From positions 2,403,705 through 2,467,704 of the forward strand of contig NZ_JAHHDS010000003.1 in NCBI RefSeq assembly GCF_019739195.1: a stretch of 64,000 nt of DNA, written 5' to 3'. A program made the position numbers and the translations under genes. This stretch comes from Microcella sp. (GTDB lineage Bacteria; Actinomycetota; Actinomycetes; Actinomycetales; Microbacteriaceae). Within the stretch, counting starts at the first letter, position 1, and each line of letters starts with the position of its first letter. Under the pieces are notes generated by a model that did not search any database, had not been told where the DNA came from, and saw only the letters and a program-made list of their open reading frames with translations. Below are positions 30,293 through 38,055 of the stretch, one piece after another.

Positions 30293-30588
30293 CCGAGCGC
30301 CTGCACCGCCTCGCCCTTGTGGGCAGCGTTGCGATGCTCATCGCCGTCGCGTTCGGCCAGCCGAGCACGCTCGCGACCGCGACGGTGCTCACCACCACGG
30401 TGCTGCTCGCCGGTATCGCCCTCATCGCGCTGCAGGCAGTGCGCGCTCCAGCGCTAGGAGCCATCACCGTCGGCTCACGCGCCCGAGCGCACCGCGAGTC
30501 GCTCGCCGTGCAGGCCCAGCCCTCGCACCCCACCACCGCCGGTCGACCCCTCTCGCGGGCTCCCGGCGCGGCGGCCTCGGCCGCCTAA
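30289..30588 (+). CDS. small membrane protein, DUF6412-type
   Basis: A 99-residue protein with two hydrophobic segments (about 8-25 and 33-52) and a basic tail with SRARAHRESLA and HPTTAGRPLSRAPG, the pattern of DUF6412 proteins of Micrococcales. It precedes a YidC homologue by 98 bp, a pairing that suggests a shared envelope role. Function unknown. It overlaps the end of the AbiEii-like gene but has its own leaderless promoter, so it marks the right edge of the accessory region. Confidence 0.65.
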   Translation: MTERLHRLALVGSVAMLIAVAFGQPSTLATATVLTTTVLLAGIALIALQAVRAPALGAITVGSRARAHRESLAVQAQPSHPTTAGRPLSRAPGAAASAA

Positions 30589-30686
30589 CCGCGCACACGC
30601 GCACACGCTCCGTCACCGGTCCACCCCGGAACCGACGGATGCGGCGGCCAGACCCCCCGCATCCCTTCGACTTCTGGAGACCCTCC

Positions 30687-31439
30687 ATGGACTTCACGAC
30701 CCTGCCCATCATCGGACCCCTCGTGCAGCTCGGCGCCGTTGGCCTGCACCGGTTCATCGACCTGCTCGAGCCACTCGTCGGCTCAGGCGCAGCCGCGCTC
30801 GCTGTCGTGCTCATCACGCACGCCGTGCGCATCCTGCTCATTCCGCTCGACATTCGCCTCGTGCGGGCGGAAGGCGCACGCCGACGCCTTGCGCCGCCCC
30901 TCGCCGAACTGCGCCGCCGCTGGAAGAAACGCCCCGAAGAACTGCAGCGCCGCACGATGCAGCTGTACAAGAACTCCGGGGTCTCGCCCGTCGCCGGCTT
31001 CGGCAGCATGCTCGCGCAAGCCCCCATCGTCTCGGTGCTCTACCTCGTGCTCGCGAGCCCCGCGATCAACGGCGACCCGAATCCCCTGCGAACAGAGACA
31101 CTGCTCGGAGTCGGCTTCGGCGAACCGCTCGGCGCCGCCCTCTTCACCGGCACACCGGGCGCGTTCGCGCTGGTCGCCATCATCACGGTCGTGCTCGTCG
31201 GGGCCGGGATGCTCCTGCGCGCGTCTATGCGAAAGCTCCAGCGGGGCGTCCCGCAAGCAGAACTCCCGCCCGCGATGACGAGCCTCATGGGCATCCTGCC
31301 CTTCGTCACGATCATCCCCGCGCTGATCGTGCCGTTCGGGGCCGCGATCTACCTCGCGGTCAGCAGTCTGTGGAGCGCGATCGAGCGCCCGGTGCTGCGA
31401 CGGATGCTCTGGACCGACACCGAATGGCGCCCCGAGTAG
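30687..31439 (+). CDS. YidC/Oxa1-family membrane protein insertase
   Basis: A 250-residue protein with the YidC/Oxa1 core: five hydrophobic segments and the cytosolic loop ELRRRWKKRPEELQRRTMQLYKNSGVSPVAGFGSML, in which the Gln-Lys-rich helix and the SPVAG segment are typical. The positively charged residue Arg in VRILLIPLD lies where the insertase groove arginine is found. Start ATG 30687 follows GGAGA. It is shorter than the main YidC of actinobacteria and lacks the extended C-terminus, so it is probably a second paralogue. Confidence 0.83.
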   Translation: MDFTTLPIIGPLVQLGAVGLHRFIDLLEPLVGSGAAALAVVLITHAVRILLIPLDIRLVRAEGARRRLAPPLAELRRRWKKRPEELQRRTMQLYKNSGVSPVAGFGSMLAQAPIVSVLYLVLASPAINGDPNPLRTETLLGVGFGEPLGAALFTGTPGAFALVAIITVVLVGAGMLLRASMRKLQRGVPQAELPPAMTSLMGILPFVTIIPALIVPFGAAIYLAVSSLWSAIERPVLRRMLWTDTEWRPE

Positions 31440-31482
31440 ATTCGAGGAAGTAGCAGCGATTGCGCGAGAGGGGAGCGGCCTC

Positions 31483-32226
31483 ATGGCCTGGAGCACCCGC
31501 GAACTCGCCGACCTCGCCGGCACGACGGTCAACACCGTGCGCCACTACCACCGGCTCGGGCTGCTCGACGAGCCAGAGCGCCGCGTCAACGGCTACAAGC
31601 AGTACGGCGTGCGCGATCTCGTGTGCCTGCTGCGCATTCGACGGCTCGTCGACCTCGGGGTGCCGCTCGCGCAGATCGGCGACGTCAGTGGCGGCGCGAC
31701 CGATCGCGAGCTGCTCGGCACTCTGGACGCCGAACTCGGCGCGCAGATCGACCGCCTGACGAAGGCGAGAGAGGAACTCGCCGCGATCGTGCGCGACGAT
31801 GCTCCGGCCGACTCGCCGGCAGGTTTCAGTTCCGTGGCCTCGCAATTGTCAGAGGCCGACAACTCGATCTTGCACGTGTTCGGCCGACTGTATGACTCCG
31901 ACGCCCTGACTGACATTCAGCGCATGGTCGAAGACGACCTCGCCACGAATCCGGTGAGTGGTGAAGTCGACGCGCTCGCCCCCGACGCCGATGACGCCAC
32001 CCGCCAGCGTCTCAGTGAAGCGATGGCGCCGTTCTTGGCGCGGCAGATGCGTGAATACCCCTGGCTGAGCGAACCCGGCGCTCAGATGGTCGGCCGCCCC
32101 GCCGACACGGGGCAGACCATCGCCGACGCGATGGTCGAGCTCTACAACCCAGCGCAACTCGACGTGTTCGTTCGAGCCGGGGTGCTCGCTCGCGAACTCC
32201 TCGCGAAAGAAGAAGACACCTCTTGA
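31483..32226 (+). CDS. MerR-family transcriptional regulator
   Basis: A 247-residue regulator. The N-terminal MerR domain is clear: STRELADLAGTTVNTVRHYHRLGLLDEP then a second wing with YGVRDLVCLLRIRRLVDLGVPL, and a dimerisation helix to about residue 105. The long C-terminal part is the ligand-sensing region and has no cysteine pair, so metal sensing is unlikely; a drug or small organic ligand is more plausible. GGGGAG precedes the ATG. Immediately downstream is a palindrome in a long-spacer promoter and an exporter gene, its likely target. Confidence 0.9.
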   Translation: MAWSTRELADLAGTTVNTVRHYHRLGLLDEPERRVNGYKQYGVRDLVCLLRIRRLVDLGVPLAQIGDVSGGATDRELLGTLDAELGAQIDRLTKAREELAAIVRDDAPADSPAGFSSVASQLSEADNSILHVFGRLYDSDALTDIQRMVEDDLATNPVSGEVDALAPDADDATRQRLSEAMAPFLARQMREYPWLSEPGAQMVGRPADTGQTIADAMVELYNPAQLDVFVRAGVLARELLAKEEDTS

Positions 32227-32255
32227 CTGTGTTCTGAGAACACAGTTTCTACTGT
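32223..32255 (+). promoter_or_regulatory. MerR-type promoter: palindrome between -35 and -10
   Basis: TTGACT (32223-32228) and TACTGT (32250-32255) are about 21 bp apart. Between and overlapping them is a perfect 21-bp palindrome (32226-32246) with arms ACTGTGTTCT and AGAACACAGT around a central G. MerR proteins activate such over-long spacers (19-20 bp in known cases) by twisting the DNA. Confidence 0.7.
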
Positions 32256-32299
32256 CTTCTGGGCCGGTTTCGGCTCTACTCAGACAGGAGAACACCACC

Positions 32300-32836
32300 A
32301 TGAATCCCGTTGCCGATCTCATCGTCAACTTTCAAGACCTCGTTGCCCAGGTGCCCGCATTTGTGCAGCCATTCATCATCATGCTGGCGGCTACGGTTCC
32401 GTTCATCGAAGGCGAAGTGGGCGCGCTCATCGGCGTGGCCGGCGGCATCAACCCCTTCATCGCGGCCGCCGCAGCCATGATCGGCAACTTTGCCGCGGTC
32501 GTCGGCGTGGTCGCGGTCACCTCGCGAACGCGAGAATTCGCGCTCGCTCGCCGCAACGGCGCAGGATCATCGGTGTTGACCGAGGAGCGACCCGAACCGC
32601 AGAAGCCGCAGTCGAAGGGCCGACAGCGTTTCGCGCGCTGGGTCGTTCGCTTCGGCGTGCCCGGAGCGAGCATCCTGGGCCCGCTCGCGATTCCGACGCA
32701 GTTCATGTCGGCCATGCTCGTCGCGTCAGGCACTCCGAAAGGCTGGGTGCTGCTCTGGCAGGGTGTCGCGATCATCTTCTGGACGGTGCTGGCGACCGTT
32801 CTCGCGTGGCTCGCGCTCGTCACCTTGGGAGTCTGA
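32300..32836 (+). CDS. small multidrug-export-type membrane protein
   Basis: A 178-residue protein with four hydrophobic segments, matching the small multidrug export family (PF06695 type): PFIEGEVGALIGVAGGINPFIAA near residues 34-56 and GVPGASILGPLAIPTQFMSA near 118-137. The charged loop between the second and third segments (EERPEPQKPQSKG) is variable. AGGAG stands before the ATG. It lies just after a MerR gene and MerR-type promoter, so it is presumably induced by the substrate it exports. The real substrate is unknown. Confidence 0.75.
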   Translation: MNPVADLIVNFQDLVAQVPAFVQPFIIMLAATVPFIEGEVGALIGVAGGINPFIAAAAAMIGNFAAVVGVVAVTSRTREFALARRNGAGSSVLTEERPEPQKPQSKGRQRFARWVVRFGVPGASILGPLAIPTQFMSAMLVASGTPKGWVLLWQGVAIIFWTVLATVLAWLALVTLGV

Positions 32837-33549
32837 TGATGCAGAACGACCCAGACGCCGTCGCCGACACCACCGCTACCGATCATCCGACCCTGGCCGA
32901 AGAACTGCTGCTGGTGTTGTTCCAGCCCTCCTCGGGCACGTTCGCGGGCGAGAACCTCCTGTTCTATGCGCTCGCTGGTGCCATGCTGGCTGACCTCGCT
33001 ATCGAGGAACGCGTCACGGCCACGAGCGAGATATCGATGCTGGCGAAAGTGGATGCTATTGCCGACGCCGCGCCCGATGACCCGCTGCTGCTCTCGGCAT
33101 GGCAATACGTCGCCCAGAAGCCGCGCAACGTGCAAACGGTGCTCGCGGCCATCGGCCCCACCTTGCGCGCGCCGGTGTTGCAGCGGCTCATTGACCGCGG
33201 CGACCTCGTCGAGCGAAAACGAAAGGTACTCGGCGTCTTCCCGTCGAAGAAGCTGTCGCTGGGCTACACGGGTCGACGTGAGGCGCTGATCGCGGGCGTA
33301 TACGACGTACTCGTCGACGGGGCGGAACCGACGCCCCGCATCGCCGCGCTCATCGCGCTCGTGTACGGAGCGGGCGTGCTGTCGCACCTTCACCGCGAGA
33401 TTCCGTGGAACTCTGTGGCGATCACGCGGGCCGAAGAGCTCAAGCAAGGAAACTGGGGCGCTGAAGCCGCCTCGCAGGCTGTCGCGCGCACGATGGCGGC
33501 GATGATCGCGAACAGCTTCGTCGTCACGACGACGATCGCGTCGCGCTGA
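32836..33549 (+). CDS. GOLPH3/VPS74 (GPP34) domain protein
   Basis: A 237-residue protein of the bacterial GPP34 family, related to the eukaryotic Golgi phosphoprotein 3. Features are the start LAEELLLVLFQPSSGTF, the helix LLFYALAGAMLADLAIEERV, and KRKVLGVFPSKKLSLG. Eukaryotic members bind phosphoinositides; the role of bacterial members is unknown but probably membrane-associated. The ATG overlaps the exporter stop by one base (TGATG), so it is in the same operon and may be under the MerR promoter. Confidence 0.8.
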   Translation: MMQNDPDAVADTTATDHPTLAEELLLVLFQPSSGTFAGENLLFYALAGAMLADLAIEERVTATSEISMLAKVDAIADAAPDDPLLLSAWQYVAQKPRNVQTVLAAIGPTLRAPVLQRLIDRGDLVERKRKVLGVFPSKKLSLGYTGRREALIAGVYDVLVDGAEPTPRIAALIALVYGAGVLSHLHREIPWNSVAITRAEELKQGNWGAEAASQAVARTMAAMIANSFVVTTTIASR

Positions 33550-33838
33550 GTTGCGGGTGCTCGAGGTGATGGCACCCGGTGCGGCGTCGACACTTTCTAG
33601 CGCCGCGATCGTGCGCGTCATGTCTGGCCTCGTGGGGTGACCGTGCACGCGCACTCCCTGCGACGTGACCTCGACGAGCAGCCAGCCCCAGATTGCGCGC
33701 GGCGAGGCGTCGTCGCCGTCGATGACCATGAGGCGCGAGCCGGCCGCGACAGCGTTGACGGCCGCGGCGATTTGCCCCTGCCTCGATCGTCATCTCTTTG
33801 GCAGGATCGACCCACGGTCCGCGAAGGGAAAGACACCA
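33550..33838. other. gene-poor stretch with an unassigned minus-strand coding-like fragment
   Basis: The minus strand from about 33775 to 33560 reads as a short open frame (QIAAAVNAVAAGSRLMVIDG near its start, then GWLLVEVTSQGVRVHGH). It opens directly after a stop codon, lacks a convincing start and runs into the antisense of the GPP34 gene. It may be the remnant of a gene lost at this locus. No RNA gene or promoter was recognised. Confidence 0.3.
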
Positions 33839-34243
33839 TGCGCTACACCCTGCTCATGCACTACCCCGACATGTCGGCCGACGACCTCGGCCCCGAGGCA
33901 CTCGCGGAGGGCATGGCCCCTTCGCCGACTCGCGCGAGCAGCTCGGCGGCACCGTCGTGATCGACGTGGCCGACCTCGATGCCGCGCTGCGCTCGCCGCT
34001 GCACGTGCGGCGCGGGAGTCGTACGGCCGCTTGCTCGCACTCGTCGCCAGTTCGACGCGCGATCTTCATCTGGCAGAGGATGCTCTCGCCCACGCCCTCG
34101 AACGCGCACTGCGCTCGTGGCCCGAGTCGGGGGTCGTCGATGTCGAGGCGCTCGACCGGCTCTGCCGAGGGCTTAGTGCGATCGCGCCTACGCGCGGTGC
34201 ACTCGAGGCGCATGCAGCGCTGGAGGAAAGGCTCATGAACTGA
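33839..34243 (+). pseudogene. decayed fusion of a YCII-related protein and an ECF sigma factor
   Basis: The first part reads MRYTLLMHYPDMSADDLGPE, the start of YCII-related proteins that usually precede DUF6596-type ECF sigma factors. After about 26 residues the frame shifts: GGTVVIDVADLDAAL continues in another frame. Further on, a third frame encodes ESYGRLLALVASSTRDLHLAEDAL and ALERALRSWPESG, the N-terminal sigma-2 region of such factors, ending at TGA 34243. The catalytic core and DNA-binding region are absent, so neither gene can work. Confidence 0.7.
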
Positions 34244-34261
34244 CCCCAAGAGGTGAGTTTT

Positions 34262-34284
34262 CATAGCGAAGTTCTTTCGCTATG
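34262..34284. promoter_or_regulatory. 9-bp perfect inverted repeat before the surface protein gene
   Basis: CATAGCGAA and TTCGCTATG with a 5-nt spacer. No T-tract follows; a GATAAT -10-like box lies 27 nt downstream, so an operator is more likely than a terminator. Confidence 0.45.
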
Positions 34285-34340
34285 ACTCCCGAAACGAGGG
34301 GTTTCGCTGATAATCTGCTGACAAATCTCCCTCGCACGAA

Positions 34341-35561
34341 ATGAGCCCCGCCTTGCGTCGATTCCCCCGCGCCTCCGTCACCCTGACCGCCAGTGGCATC
34401 GCTCTCGCAGCACTGCTCGCGCCGGCCGCCGTCGCGTCCGCTGCGCCTGTCGTCTACCCGGCCGTCGTTGACGAAGGAATCACCGCCGTGTCGGCCTTCC
34501 CGAACTACGAGCTCGAGGTCGACTGCGACGCCTTCCTCGCGCAGTACGACATCGACGAGCTCGGTTTCTATGCCGAGCTCTACCATGTGCCCGGCGGATC
34601 GCTGACGATCACCTTCGATTGCGAACTTCTGGGCGACGACTTCGACGTTTCAGACCTCGCTGATGTCGACTCTCCGTCGTCGATCGGAGTGAACCCGTCA
34701 GACGGCAGCACGGTCGTGACAATTGAGCCGAACACTGACTTCAGCGTCAACTGGCCTGAAGACGAGGGCTACTTCGAGGTCGAGTACTACCTGACCGCAT
34801 CCCTCGACAACCCCGGCGGCTCGCTGCTGCACGAGCTCGACGCCAGCCACGCCGGTTCGAGCGGACCGATCGCGAACTTCGCTACCGGTGAAGACGGCCC
34901 GGTGTACGACTGCGTGGACGACGGTGCCAAGCCCTACGTGACCCAGGTCTTCACGGTGCTCACCGCGGGCACGTACACGTTCCGCGTCACCGGTTACACG
35001 CCGTACGAGGGCGGCCTGTACTACGACTACACGCCCACCGGCGACGGCACCCCGCCGAACCCGTGGGGCACCTACAACCCTTTCTCTGACCCGGCGCTCG
35101 TGCTCTACAGCACCTTCGACCCTGCCAACACCGACGCCGGGTTCATCGACTGCAACGATGACAGCGAGGCGATCGACACCTTGATCGACGAAGAGTTCGA
35201 CTACGCCGGCGGCGCCCGAGACAGTCAGAACCGCTTCCTCGACGAGTACTTCTCCGAACTCATCGTCGACCTCGAGCCCGGCACCTACACGCTCGTGACG
35301 ATCCCCTACGACGAGAACGACGTGCCCGACATCCCGCTCGACGATGCCGACACCAAGTTCGACTCGGCCTTTGTCATCGACGACCTCGGCCCGATGACCA
35401 CCCAGGCTGAGATCTGGGGTCAGCCCGGCGGACTCGTGCTTGGTGCGCAGCTCGCCGCGACGGGCGCTGCCACTACCGGGGCGTTCGGTCTCGCCGCAAT
35501 CGCGGCGCTGCTGCTCGTGCTCGGTGTCGTGGGAGTTGTCGTTCGGCGACGAACCGCCTGA
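34341..35561 (+). CDS. LAATG-anchored surface protein
   Basis: A 406-residue secreted protein. A signal peptide (MSPALRRF, then a hydrophobic run to ASAAP near residue 36) is followed by an acidic extracellular part rich in Asp, Tyr and Pro, with two beta-rich segments ending in TYTFRVTGY and GTYTLVTIPYD that look like pre-peptidase C-terminal-type repeats. The C-terminus has a cell-wall sorting signal LAATG, a hydrophobic helix and RRR, as recognised by class E sortases in actinobacteria. Three cysteines lie in the ectodomain. The ligand or enzymatic role is unknown. GC is somewhat lower than core genes. Confidence 0.78.
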   Translation: MSPALRRFPRASVTLTASGIALAALLAPAAVASAAPVVYPAVVDEGITAVSAFPNYELEVDCDAFLAQYDIDELGFYAELYHVPGGSLTITFDCELLGDDFDVSDLADVDSPSSIGVNPSDGSTVVTIEPNTDFSVNWPEDEGYFEVEYYLTASLDNPGGSLLHELDASHAGSSGPIANFATGEDGPVYDCVDDGAKPYVTQVFTVLTAGTYTFRVTGYTPYEGGLYYDYTPTGDGTPPNPWGTYNPFSDPALVLYSTFDPANTDAGFIDCNDDSEAIDTLIDEEFDYAGGARDSQNRFLDEYFSELIVDLEPGTYTLVTIPYDENDVPDIPLDDADTKFDSAFVIDDLGPMTTQAEIWGQPGGLVLGAQLAATGAATTGAFGLAAIAALLLVLGVVGVVVRRRTA

Positions 35562-35577
35562 GTTCGTCGACGCAACG

Positions 35578-36186
35578 TCACCGCGCCCGCAAAACGCCTT
35601 CGAGCAGTCGCCGCACGACGCCCAGCTGCGTGCGCATGTGCGATGGCTCGCCGGTCGACCGAGAGAGCAGGAATGCGCCCTCGAAGGTCACAAAGACGTG
35701 ATCAGCTAGCGCATCCAGGTCTCCGAGGTCGACTGCGGCCGACGCGGCGGCCGCAGTGAGCAGGTCAACGATCTCGTGCCGCCACGCCTCGATGGCGCGG
35801 TTGATCGACTGAGCCGTGCCGTGCGTGATGAGCTGCTGCTCAGTGAGCACCGAGATGTAGAGGCAGCTGCTCTGCTCTTCCATCAACTCGTCGGCTCCGT
35901 CCTCGAAGAATCTCATGAAGGCGATGAGTCGATCGACGGGGTCGACAATGTCGCTGGTGGCAACGAGTGCACCATTCAGCACGGCGATATCGGCCTCGAC
36001 ATACCGCTCGGTCAACGCCTGCGCCAGATCGAACTTCGACGCGAAATGGTGAAAAAACGCGCCCTTCGACGTGCCTGCCGCTGCGATGACCTGGTCGAGC
36101 GAGGTGGCGGCGAACCCGTTCTCGATGACCAGGTGCGTGGCCGATTCGAGAATGCGTTCGCGGTTGATGGTTCCATCTTTCGGCAT
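35578..36186 (-). CDS. TetR-family transcriptional repressor
   Basis: A 202-residue TetR regulator. The N-terminal helix-turn-helix is standard: RERILESATHLVIENGFAATSLDQVIAAAGTSKGAFFHHFASK. The C-terminal ligand domain has MEEQSSCLYISVL, like regulators of the QacR/AcrR group that sense small organic compounds. It is divergent from the homocysteine methyltransferase gene, and the 73-bp gap contains two copies of a TetR-like operator, so it very probably represses both. A TACAAA box lies 6 nt before its ATG. Confidence 0.92.
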   Translation of the reverse strand: MPKDGTINRERILESATHLVIENGFAATSLDQVIAAAGTSKGAFFHHFASKFDLAQALTERYVEADIAVLNGALVATSDIVDPVDRLIAFMRFFEDGADELMEEQSSCLYISVLTEQQLITHGTAQSINRAIEAWRHEIVDLLTAAAASAAVDLGDLDALADHVFVTFEGAFLLSRSTGEPSHMRTQLGVVRRLLEGVLRAR

Positions 36187-36200
36187 GGTCCATTTGTATC

Positions 36201-36237
36201 AGACCAGACAGTCTGCTAGAACTAGACCAAACAGTCT
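36201..36237. promoter_or_regulatory. two TetR-type operators
   Basis: AGACCAGACAGTCT (36201-36214) and AGACCAAACAGTCT (36224-36237) repeat with a 23-bp period. Each is an imperfect dyad AGAC-N6-GTCT. Their position between the divergent TetR and methyltransferase genes suggests shared repression. Confidence 0.75.
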
Positions 36238-36259
36238 GATTACGAACAGAGGAGACACC

Positions 36260-37174
36260 ATGACTGCGACGACGAGCACCTCATGGCTTTCCGGTCGCTA
36301 CATCAGCGACGGCGGGCTCGAGACCGGGCTCATCTACGACCACGGGGTCGACCTGCCCGAGTTCGCCGCCTTCCCGTTGCTCGACGATGCGTCGGGCCGC
36401 GAAGTGCTGCGCGCCTACTACGACAGCTACGCCGCGGTCGCGCGACGAGCGGGAACCGGACTCACCCTCGAGTCGCCGACCTGGCGGGCGAACCCCGACT
36501 GGGGAGCCAAGCTCGGCTACGACCGTGCGGCGCTCGATCGCGTCAATCGGGTCGCAGTCGAGTTCTTGCACGAGTTGCGCGACTCGTACAGCGACATTCA
36601 CGACGTGCGCATCATCGGCGCCATCGGCCCCCGCGGTGACGGCTACGTCGCTGGCGAGAGGGTCGACCCCGCCGAGGCGGCCGACTACCACCGCGGTCAG
36701 GTCGAGGCCTTCGCGGCTGCGGGTGCCGATGCGGTGGGCGCCTATACGCTGACGGGAACGGAGGAGGGCATCGGCATTGCGCGCGCGGGCCGGGAGGCCG
36801 AAATCACTGTCTTGATCGGCTTCACGGTCGAGACCGACGGCCGTCTGCCCGACGGCACGCCGCTGGCCGAGGCTGTGACGCGAGTCGACAACGACGCGAC
36901 ACCCGCTGGGTTCATCATCAACTGCGCCCACCCCACCCACATCGCCCCTGGATTCGACGAGGGGGAGTGGCTGAGCCGCATCGTGAAGCTGAGCCCCAAC
37001 GCTTCGACTCTCACCCACGCTGAGCTTGACGAGGCCACCGAGCTCGACGCCGGCGACCTCGACCTGCTGAGCACGTCATACGACGAGTTGACGAAGCAGC
37101 TTCCTAACCTCGCCGTGATGGGTGGATGCTGCGGTACCGGGCCCGAGCACATCGCGGTTCTCGTCGGCGTCTGA
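36260..37174 (+). CDS. mmuM: homocysteine S-methyltransferase
   Basis: A 304-residue zinc enzyme that methylates homocysteine from S-methylmethionine or S-adenosylmethionine. The three zinc-binding cysteines are in FIINCAHP and GGCCGTGPEHI. The N-terminus LSGRYISDGGLETGLIYDHG is standard. GGAG precedes the ATG at 36260. Regulation by the divergent TetR gene through twin operators is likely, implying an inducible role rather than constitutive methionine synthesis. The symbol is given for the family; the methyl donor is not shown by sequence. Confidence 0.88.
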   Translation: MTATTSTSWLSGRYISDGGLETGLIYDHGVDLPEFAAFPLLDDASGREVLRAYYDSYAAVARRAGTGLTLESPTWRANPDWGAKLGYDRAALDRVNRVAVEFLHELRDSYSDIHDVRIIGAIGPRGDGYVAGERVDPAEAADYHRGQVEAFAAAGADAVGAYTLTGTEEGIGIARAGREAEITVLIGFTVETDGRLPDGTPLAEAVTRVDNDATPAGFIINCAHPTHIAPGFDEGEWLSRIVKLSPNASTLTHAELDEATELDAGDLDLLSTSYDELTKQLPNLAVMGGCCGTGPEHIAVLVGV

Positions 37175-37195
37175 CAGCACGTCGGACAGGTGCGG

Positions 37196-37201
37196 CAGAA
37201 T
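37196..37201 (+). promoter_or_regulatory. leaderless -10 box CAGAAT
   Basis: CAGAAT ends 6 nt before GTG 37208 and selects it over GTG 37190. Confidence 0.5.
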
Positions 37202-37207
37202 GGCCGC

Positions 37208-37534
37208 GTGCCAGCATCCCGCACCGGTCGAGCGCCGGCCTACGACTTCGCCGCCCTGCTCTGGGAGTGGGAGGGCAAGGCGGCCTGGTTCTTCGTGACC
37301 GTGCCCGTTGACATCAGCGACGAGATTGACGCGCGCACCGAAGGCTTCACCAACGGGTTCGGCAGTGTGCGGGTGCGCGTGCGTATCGGCGGCAGTGAGT
37401 GGATGACAAGCCTCTTTCCTGACTCGAAGCGCCAGGCCTATCTGCTGCCCATCAAGAAGGCAGTGCGGCAGGCCGAGGGGCTCGACGATGGCAGCACCGC
37501 GCAGGTCGGCATCGAACTGGCCGACTTCTCGTGA
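37208..37534 (+). CDS. DUF1905-domain protein
   Basis: A 108-residue protein made of one DUF1905 domain: WEWEGKAAWFFVTVPVDIS, then GFGSVRVRVRIGGSEWMTSLFPDS and YLLPIKKAVR, which define the family. Its fold is a small beta-barrel; function unknown. The GTG start is set by -10 spacing. It overlaps the next gene by 4 nt, so the two are co-translated. Confidence 0.82.
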   Translation: MPASRTGRAPAYDFAALLWEWEGKAAWFFVTVPVDISDEIDARTEGFTNGFGSVRVRVRIGGSEWMTSLFPDSKRQAYLLPIKKAVRQAEGLDDGSTAQVGIELADFS

Positions 37535-38055
37535 GGCACGCCTTCTTCTTTCGCGCCGTCAACGTCGGCGGCACCGCGAAGCTGCCGATGGCCGAGCTAC
37601 GCGCTCTCGCCGTCGAGCTCGGAGCCACCGAGGTGCAGACCTACATCGCGTCGGGCAACCTCATCGCCACGCCACCGGGCGACCCGCTGGCCTTCGCCGA
37701 GCAGCTGGAGGCCGACGTCGAGTCGCGCTTCGGGTTTCGTCGCGAGGTCATCGTGCGTGGTGCGGCGGCGCTGCGCGCGGCGCGGGATGCGCATCCGTTC
37801 TCGATCGTCGACCCTCGCTTCTCGTACCTGATCCCGCTGAGCGCGGTGCCCGAGTCGGCCGCGCACGAGAAGGCCGCCGAGGTGCCCGCAGGCGCCGACG
37901 AGTGGGCGCTGATCGGCGACGACCTGCACGTGCGCTACGAGCACGGCGCTGGCAGTGCCGAGCTCGACGTCGCCCGATTGCTGCGCGCGCTCGACGTCGT
38001 CGGCACGGCGCGCAACCTGCGCACGGTCGACGCCGTGCTTGCCCTGCTCGGCTAG
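37531..38055 (+). CDS. DUF1697-domain protein
   Basis: A 174-residue DUF1697 protein with the signature start FFFRAVNVGGTAKLPMAELRALA and the YIASGNLI segment. Crystal structures of the family show an alpha/beta fold without known activity. The GTG start overlaps the DUF1905 stop. Its TAG stop overlaps the stop of the convergent permease gene through a shared CTAG. Confidence 0.85.
   Translation: MRHAFFFRAVNVGGTAKLPMAELRALAVELGATEVQTYIASGNLIATPPGDPLAFAEQLEADVESRFGFRREVIVRGAAALRAARDAHPFSIVDPRFSYLIPLSAVPESAAHEKAAEVPAGADEWALIGDDLHVRYEHGAGSAELDVARLLRALDVVGTARNLRTVDAVLALLG

Noticed and set aside
32227..32245. The palindrome after the MerR gene as a terminator
   Set aside because: No T-tract, very short loop, and it sits exactly between -35 and -10 elements of the next gene.
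33618..33839. Minus-strand ORF of 73 residues as a gene
   Set aside because: Translation is Arg/Ser-rich shadow sequence; a different frame in the same stretch looks more like a gene remnant.
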